Below, one piece after another: positions 62,425 to 64,000 of a stretch of DNA of 64,000 bases (the stretch's first letter is position 1; every line of letters starts with the position of its first letter). The notes beneath the pieces were generated by a model that did not search any database, had not been told where the DNA came from, and was given only the letters and a program-made list of their open reading frames with translations. A program made the translations under genes and the position numbers. Origin of the DNA: Seminavis robusta (Eukaryota > Bacillariophyta > Bacillariophyceae > Naviculales > Naviculaceae); assembly GCA_903772945.1 (NCBI GenBank), contig CAICTM010000393.1, forward strand, positions 1-64,000, written 5' to 3'.

Positions 62425-64000
62425 TCAGACCTGGTGAGTTCCGTTGTCTTCTTTCTTGGCGCCTCCTGCACCACCATTGTTGATGTGCGCCGAGTGATCC
62501 ACATTAACATCGAAGTCTTCCAAATTTTCCCAATCAATACTCAACGCTGACAAACCAGACATGGCCCTGCCAAAGGTTGCTTCTGACGAGACCGACATTC
62601 CACGCACACCTCCAAAGGAAATGATCGAGGGATTGCGAGAAGCGCGGCGGCCATCTCCGCCTCGCATGGGCATTTCAGCTCTGCTCGGCGGCATACCCAT
62701 CTCATCCTCTGCGCCCCCGAGCCCACTCAATTCCCCGACGCCATTTCCACCATTCATGTTCATGCCATTGTTTCCTCCTCCGTAGCCGTGCATATTGCCC
62801 ATCGGATCGCCTCCGCCAAAATTGTTCATGTTCGTGGTTGAAATCTGAGGCGGCGGTCCTCCTCCTCCACCTCCCATCATACCTCCGTAGGGATCATTGA
62901 AACCGTTTTGCATCTGTTGATCCATTTTCAGCTGTGCCATTTGATTGTTTTGCTGGTTCTGTCCGGAACCATCTCCTGCACGGCTCTGTTTGCACTCCCC
63001 AGAGCAGTTCGCGCAGCGACATCCTGGCCCACAAGTGCAAGGCATGCCGTACTTTGAACCGCACCCGGCCATGTATTCCTTCACTTGTTGGGCACGCGCT
63101 TCGAAAGCTTCAAAGAGTCGTGCATTCATTTGGGAGTGCCTACGTAGACGAGCAGAGAAGGGGGGAAAACGAAACACAGAACGTCAGTTGAAAGTGCTTC
63201 TCAGACAACCATCCCCAAATTTTGTTGTTGTTGTTGCTGCAGTCATATCCTACCTCTGGCAATCATCGCGCAATATTCCATTGTCGGGACAGCTACATCG
63301 AATTCTCCAATCGAAGACTTCTTCACCCTTGTTGTTGGCAACTACTTCGAATGCGGTACTCAATGCTCCCAAATCCATGGTTGCCTTTTTATCGGCGCCT
63401 TGTCCCACAATGCTCATTTCCTTGGCTTTGGCAGTGTATCCAACCATTGCCAAATTCCTGGCCGCTTCGAAAGCAATACGCTTGGCATTGGAGGAGCGAT
63501 CAATTTTGATCAAGACACTGCAGAGAACACGATCCGCAGCAGCATCCAACAATCCATCAATGGGGGATTTATTTCCATTGCATCCCCTCAATACGGTTTC
63601 GACAATTTTGACGCAATGAGCACAGGTAATTCCATCGACCGTCATTGCGATTTGAATGTCTCCCTTGTCGCTGACAAAGACGACGGGAGTGGTAGCGGGG
63701 TCTCCGTATTGCGTCGAGGGAGCAGCCGAAGGTCCTCCACCACTCCCCACCTGATTGGGAGCGAAACCTCCACCACGATGGGACAACTGAGCCGCCTGAT
63801 GACTGACCGTGTCGACAATTCCAGGGAGATCGAGTTTTCCGGGGACACATTTTCCCTTCATGTTGACGACGGGAGGCAAGGCACTGACATCTCCGCCGCC
63901 GCCGCCTCCCCCAGGGACACCGGGGAGAGTGGAATGTATTCCTCCACTTTCGGCCAACTGTCGACGCTGTGCCGCATGCAAACGTTCCAGGGGACTGAGT
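62425..64000 (-). CDS. HMA-domain protein with cysteine cluster, 5' partial
   Basis: Exons visible are 64000-63254 (open at the window edge; no start codon seen) and 63139-62425; the 114-nt intron joins CQ-R-HSQMN. The first visible part is Gly/Pro-rich, with a SxLERLHAAQRRQLAE helix. A heavy-metal-associated domain follows (DIQIAMTVDGITCAHCVKIV with the CxxC metal site, about 63650-63440). Later comes a dense cysteine block, CGSKYGMPCTCGPGCRCANC plus SGEC, with nine cysteines in 24 residues, and then a long Gly/Asn/Met-rich tail. HMA domains bind Cu(I) or Zn(II); the cysteine block resembles a metallothionein-like or zinc-cluster site. It could be a metal chaperone or regulator. No membrane span is seen in this part, so it is not a P-type ATPase as far as visible. 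Confidence 0.75.

Noticed and set aside
1-64000. CRISPR arrays, prokaryotic operons, phage genes
   Set aside because: Spliceosomal introns, isolated promoters and eukaryotic domain sets throughout; no regularly spaced repeats of CRISPR type were seen.

Overview
This window looks like nuclear DNA of a diatom, most likely a raphid pennate. No database search was run and the species is not proven; Seminavis robusta or a relative is a guess. The evidence is: short introns of about 70-135 nt with GT..AG ends; a DUF6824-type gene, a family I know mainly from diatoms; a lysine-pathway enzyme with a diatom-style plastid presequence (signal peptide ending at a Gly-Phe site like ASAFAP); a C-terminal reverse-transcriptase relic of a kind I recognise from diatom genomes; and intergenic DNA rich in TAGCTAGC and ACCGGTA. 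There are about 20 protein genes on both strands, each with its own promoter and no operons. Many are intronless and the rest have one to four introns. Exon models were checked by reading frame: every spliced total is a multiple of three.

Layout. 1-1110 is a decayed Ty1/copia pol fragment, bordered by a SINE-like relic. 3.2-4.4 kb: DUF6824 protein. 5.1-7.8 kb: long-form tRNase Z. 8.4-9.4 kb: peroxisomal dienoyl-CoA isomerase. 10.9-13.1 kb: RanBP2-type zinc-finger protein with an internal repeat. 13.8-15.4 kb (-): secreted trypsin-like protease. 17.0-18.5 kb: METTL21-type methyltransferase. 18.6-22.8 kb (-): four-exon BAR-like/GRAM/VASt membrane protein. 23.4-23.8 kb: retroelement relic. 24.8-25.6 kb: conserved hypothetical. 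26.1-26.6 kb: pseudogene piece of the M16 peptidase whose intact copy lies at 27.4-31.1 kb (-). 31.8-34.0 and 36.1-39.2 kb (-): two sterol-glucosyltransferase paralogues, one intronless and one with five exons, with a broken kinase gene between them. 40.0-42.1 kb: APE2-like endonuclease. 43.4-46.8 kb: hybrid histidine kinase. 47.4-49.9 kb (-): MYND plus HECT-like E3 protein. 50.1-50.9 kb: LRR-like protein. 51.1-54.5 kb (-): MOV10/SDE3-type helicase. 55.1-57.4 kb (-): long-chain acyl-CoA synthetase. 57.9-59.0 kb: KOW-only SPT5 relative. 59.8-60.2 kb: small secreted protein. 60.9-61.9 kb: DapB. 62.4-64.0 kb (-): HMA-domain protein, cut by the window edge.

Several genes share a lipid theme (acyl-CoA synthetase, peroxisomal isomerase, two sterol glucosyltransferases and a Lam/GRAMD-like lipid-transfer candidate), but nothing in the sequence shows co-regulation. 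The most striking feature is a predicted 5-nt microexon in the M16 peptidase. It lies between two introns that look like tandem copies of each other and encodes a zinc-binding histidine of the active site. Also notable are the tandem BAR-like arrangement on a GRAM-VASt protein, two introns that are stop-free and a multiple of three long, and the intronless/five-exon glucosyltransferase pair.
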